Shown piece by piece: positions 6,417-6,756 of a DNA stretch of 6,756 bases. Every line of letters starts with the position of its first letter. The stretch's first letter is position 1. Under the pieces are notes generated by a model that saw nothing but the letters and a program-made list of their open reading frames with translations, was not told where the DNA came from and searched no databases. The position numbers and the translations under genes are program-made. Origin of the DNA: Candidatus Woesearchaeota archaeon (GTDB lineage: Archaea; Nanobdellota; Nanobdellia; SCGC-AAA011-G17; VGLX01); contig VGLX01000070.1 in NCBI GenBank assembly GCA_016866645.1, forward strand, positions 1-6,756, in the 5' to 3' direction.

Positions 6417-6435
6417 CTTTAAATACCTTTTGGTT
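6417..6435 (-). promoter_or_regulatory. rps8e promoter (BRE plus TATA)
   Basis: The minus strand reads AACCAAAAGGTATTTAAAG. The TATA core is centred about 30 bases from the ATG at 6391, so the leader should be about five bases or absent; no Shine-Dalgarno is seen. Confidence 0.7.
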
Positions 6436-6466
6436 ACTCCGCATCAAAGATTTTAATCATCGCTGG

Positions 6467-6510
6467 AAAAAAACTTTCCTTAAGAGGATTAGGCTTTAGG
6501 GACATCCTCT
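6467..6510 (-). terminator. Hairpin plus T-run, possible minus-strand terminator
   Basis: AGAGGAT (6483-6489) pairs exactly with ATCCTCT (6504-6510) across a 14-base loop. On the minus strand the stem is followed after nine bases by seven T residues (6467-6473). It would end a transcript arriving from the right before the rps8e promoter. A small second hairpin (GGAAA/TTTCC, 6465-6479) overlaps the T-run. Confidence 0.35.
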
Positions 6511-6589
6511 AAAACGCTTAAATTTTGAGGCTACAGCCTTTCTGAAGCATTTTGCCTGTTTTCTCATCATCGGATATGAAAATTGAAAA

Positions 6590-6611
6590 ATTTTATGTTC
6601 TATTTTATGTT
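6590..6611. repeat. Tandem direct repeat, 10-base unit at 12-base period
   Basis: ATTTTATGTT occurs at 6590-6599 and again at 6602-6611. A one-turn-like spacing of 12 bases could mark a tandem protein site, but in A/T-rich DNA it may be chance. Confidence 0.5.
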
Positions 6612-6615
6612 TATA

Positions 6616-6630
6616 GGGCTTGTAGAGCCC
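6616..6630. repeat. GC-rich perfect hairpin in an A/T-rich background
   Basis: GGGCT, loop TGTAG, AGCCC: a five-pair perfect stem in otherwise A/T-rich sequence, followed on the plus strand by T-rich runs. It could end a transcript on the plus strand or be structural; no plus-strand gene is seen before it. Confidence 0.4.
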
Positions 6631-6756
6631 ATATTTTGATGTTTTTGCGTTTTTAATTGAAAAATTGGGGTTAATTCATGCATGGTCATTCTTTACCTTA
6701 ACAAGGTTAAATCGTCGCCAAACAACCTAATAAACTGTAAAAACAAGCAGATAAAC

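Larger units (their letters stand above)
6392..6756. other. 365-base region without a convincing protein gene
   Basis: Besides the rps8e promoter, this A/T-rich stretch holds hairpins (6465-6479, 6483-6510, 6616-6630), a 12-base-period tandem repeat (6590-6611), a separated direct repeat (6581-6592 and 6655-6666), and a plus-strand BRE/TATA-like AACAAGGTTAAATC near 6700-6712 that could serve a gene starting past the right edge. I see no tRNA, rRNA or long open frame. A 24-codon minus frame at 6570-6496 (MMRKQAKCFRKAVASK..., basic) has no ribosome binding site and is not called as a gene. Confidence 0.6.

Noticed and set aside
6520..6575. Possible C/D box guide RNA on the minus strand (perfect ATGATGA C box at 6565-6571)
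   Set aside because: No CTGA D box follows within the usual length, and no C'/D' pair is present.
6677..6684. CATGCATG palindrome
   Set aside because: A single 8-base palindrome with no supporting context; expected by chance.

Overview
The window looks like a compact archaeal chromosome segment, most likely from a small-genome (DPANN-type, perhaps Woesearchaeota/Pacearchaeota-like) lineage. The archaeal assignment is firm: it carries transcription factor B, ribosomal protein S8e and an archaeal homotetramer-size tRNA-splicing endonuclease, and its promoters have BRE/TATA architecture with very short leaders. The lineage guess is an inference from gene style only.

Layout, left to right. Positions 1-338 hold the N-terminal part of an insertion-sequence transposase on the minus strand, running off the left edge. 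Next is a minus-strand operon, transcribed right to left: endA (tRNA-splicing endonuclease, 3088-2543), an uncharacterised winged-helix/Lys-Glu-linker/alpha-beta protein overlapping endA by 16 bases (2558-1563), and a Trm11/Trm-G10-like SAM methyltransferase (1542-421). A 107-base divergent promoter region separates endA from the plus-strand rnz (RNase Z, 3196-4092). rnz converges on, and overlaps by 18 bases, a six-helix membrane protein of unknown function (4905-4075). Upstream of that lie tfb (5851-4937) and rps8e (6391-6011), both minus strand. The last 365 bases hold no convincing protein gene, but contain hairpins, short repeats and a possible small minus-strand transcript unit.

The centre of the window is a tRNA-maturation neighbourhood: intron removal (EndA), 3' trailer removal (RNase Z) and probable base methylation (Trm11-like). 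The unknown winged-helix protein sits inside that operon and is the best candidate for something undescribed. The outer genes belong to core gene expression (TFB, S8e). Four promoters share a readable ACC-RAAAG(G) element directly upstream of a TATA box, in the same window as the TFB that would be expected to read it.
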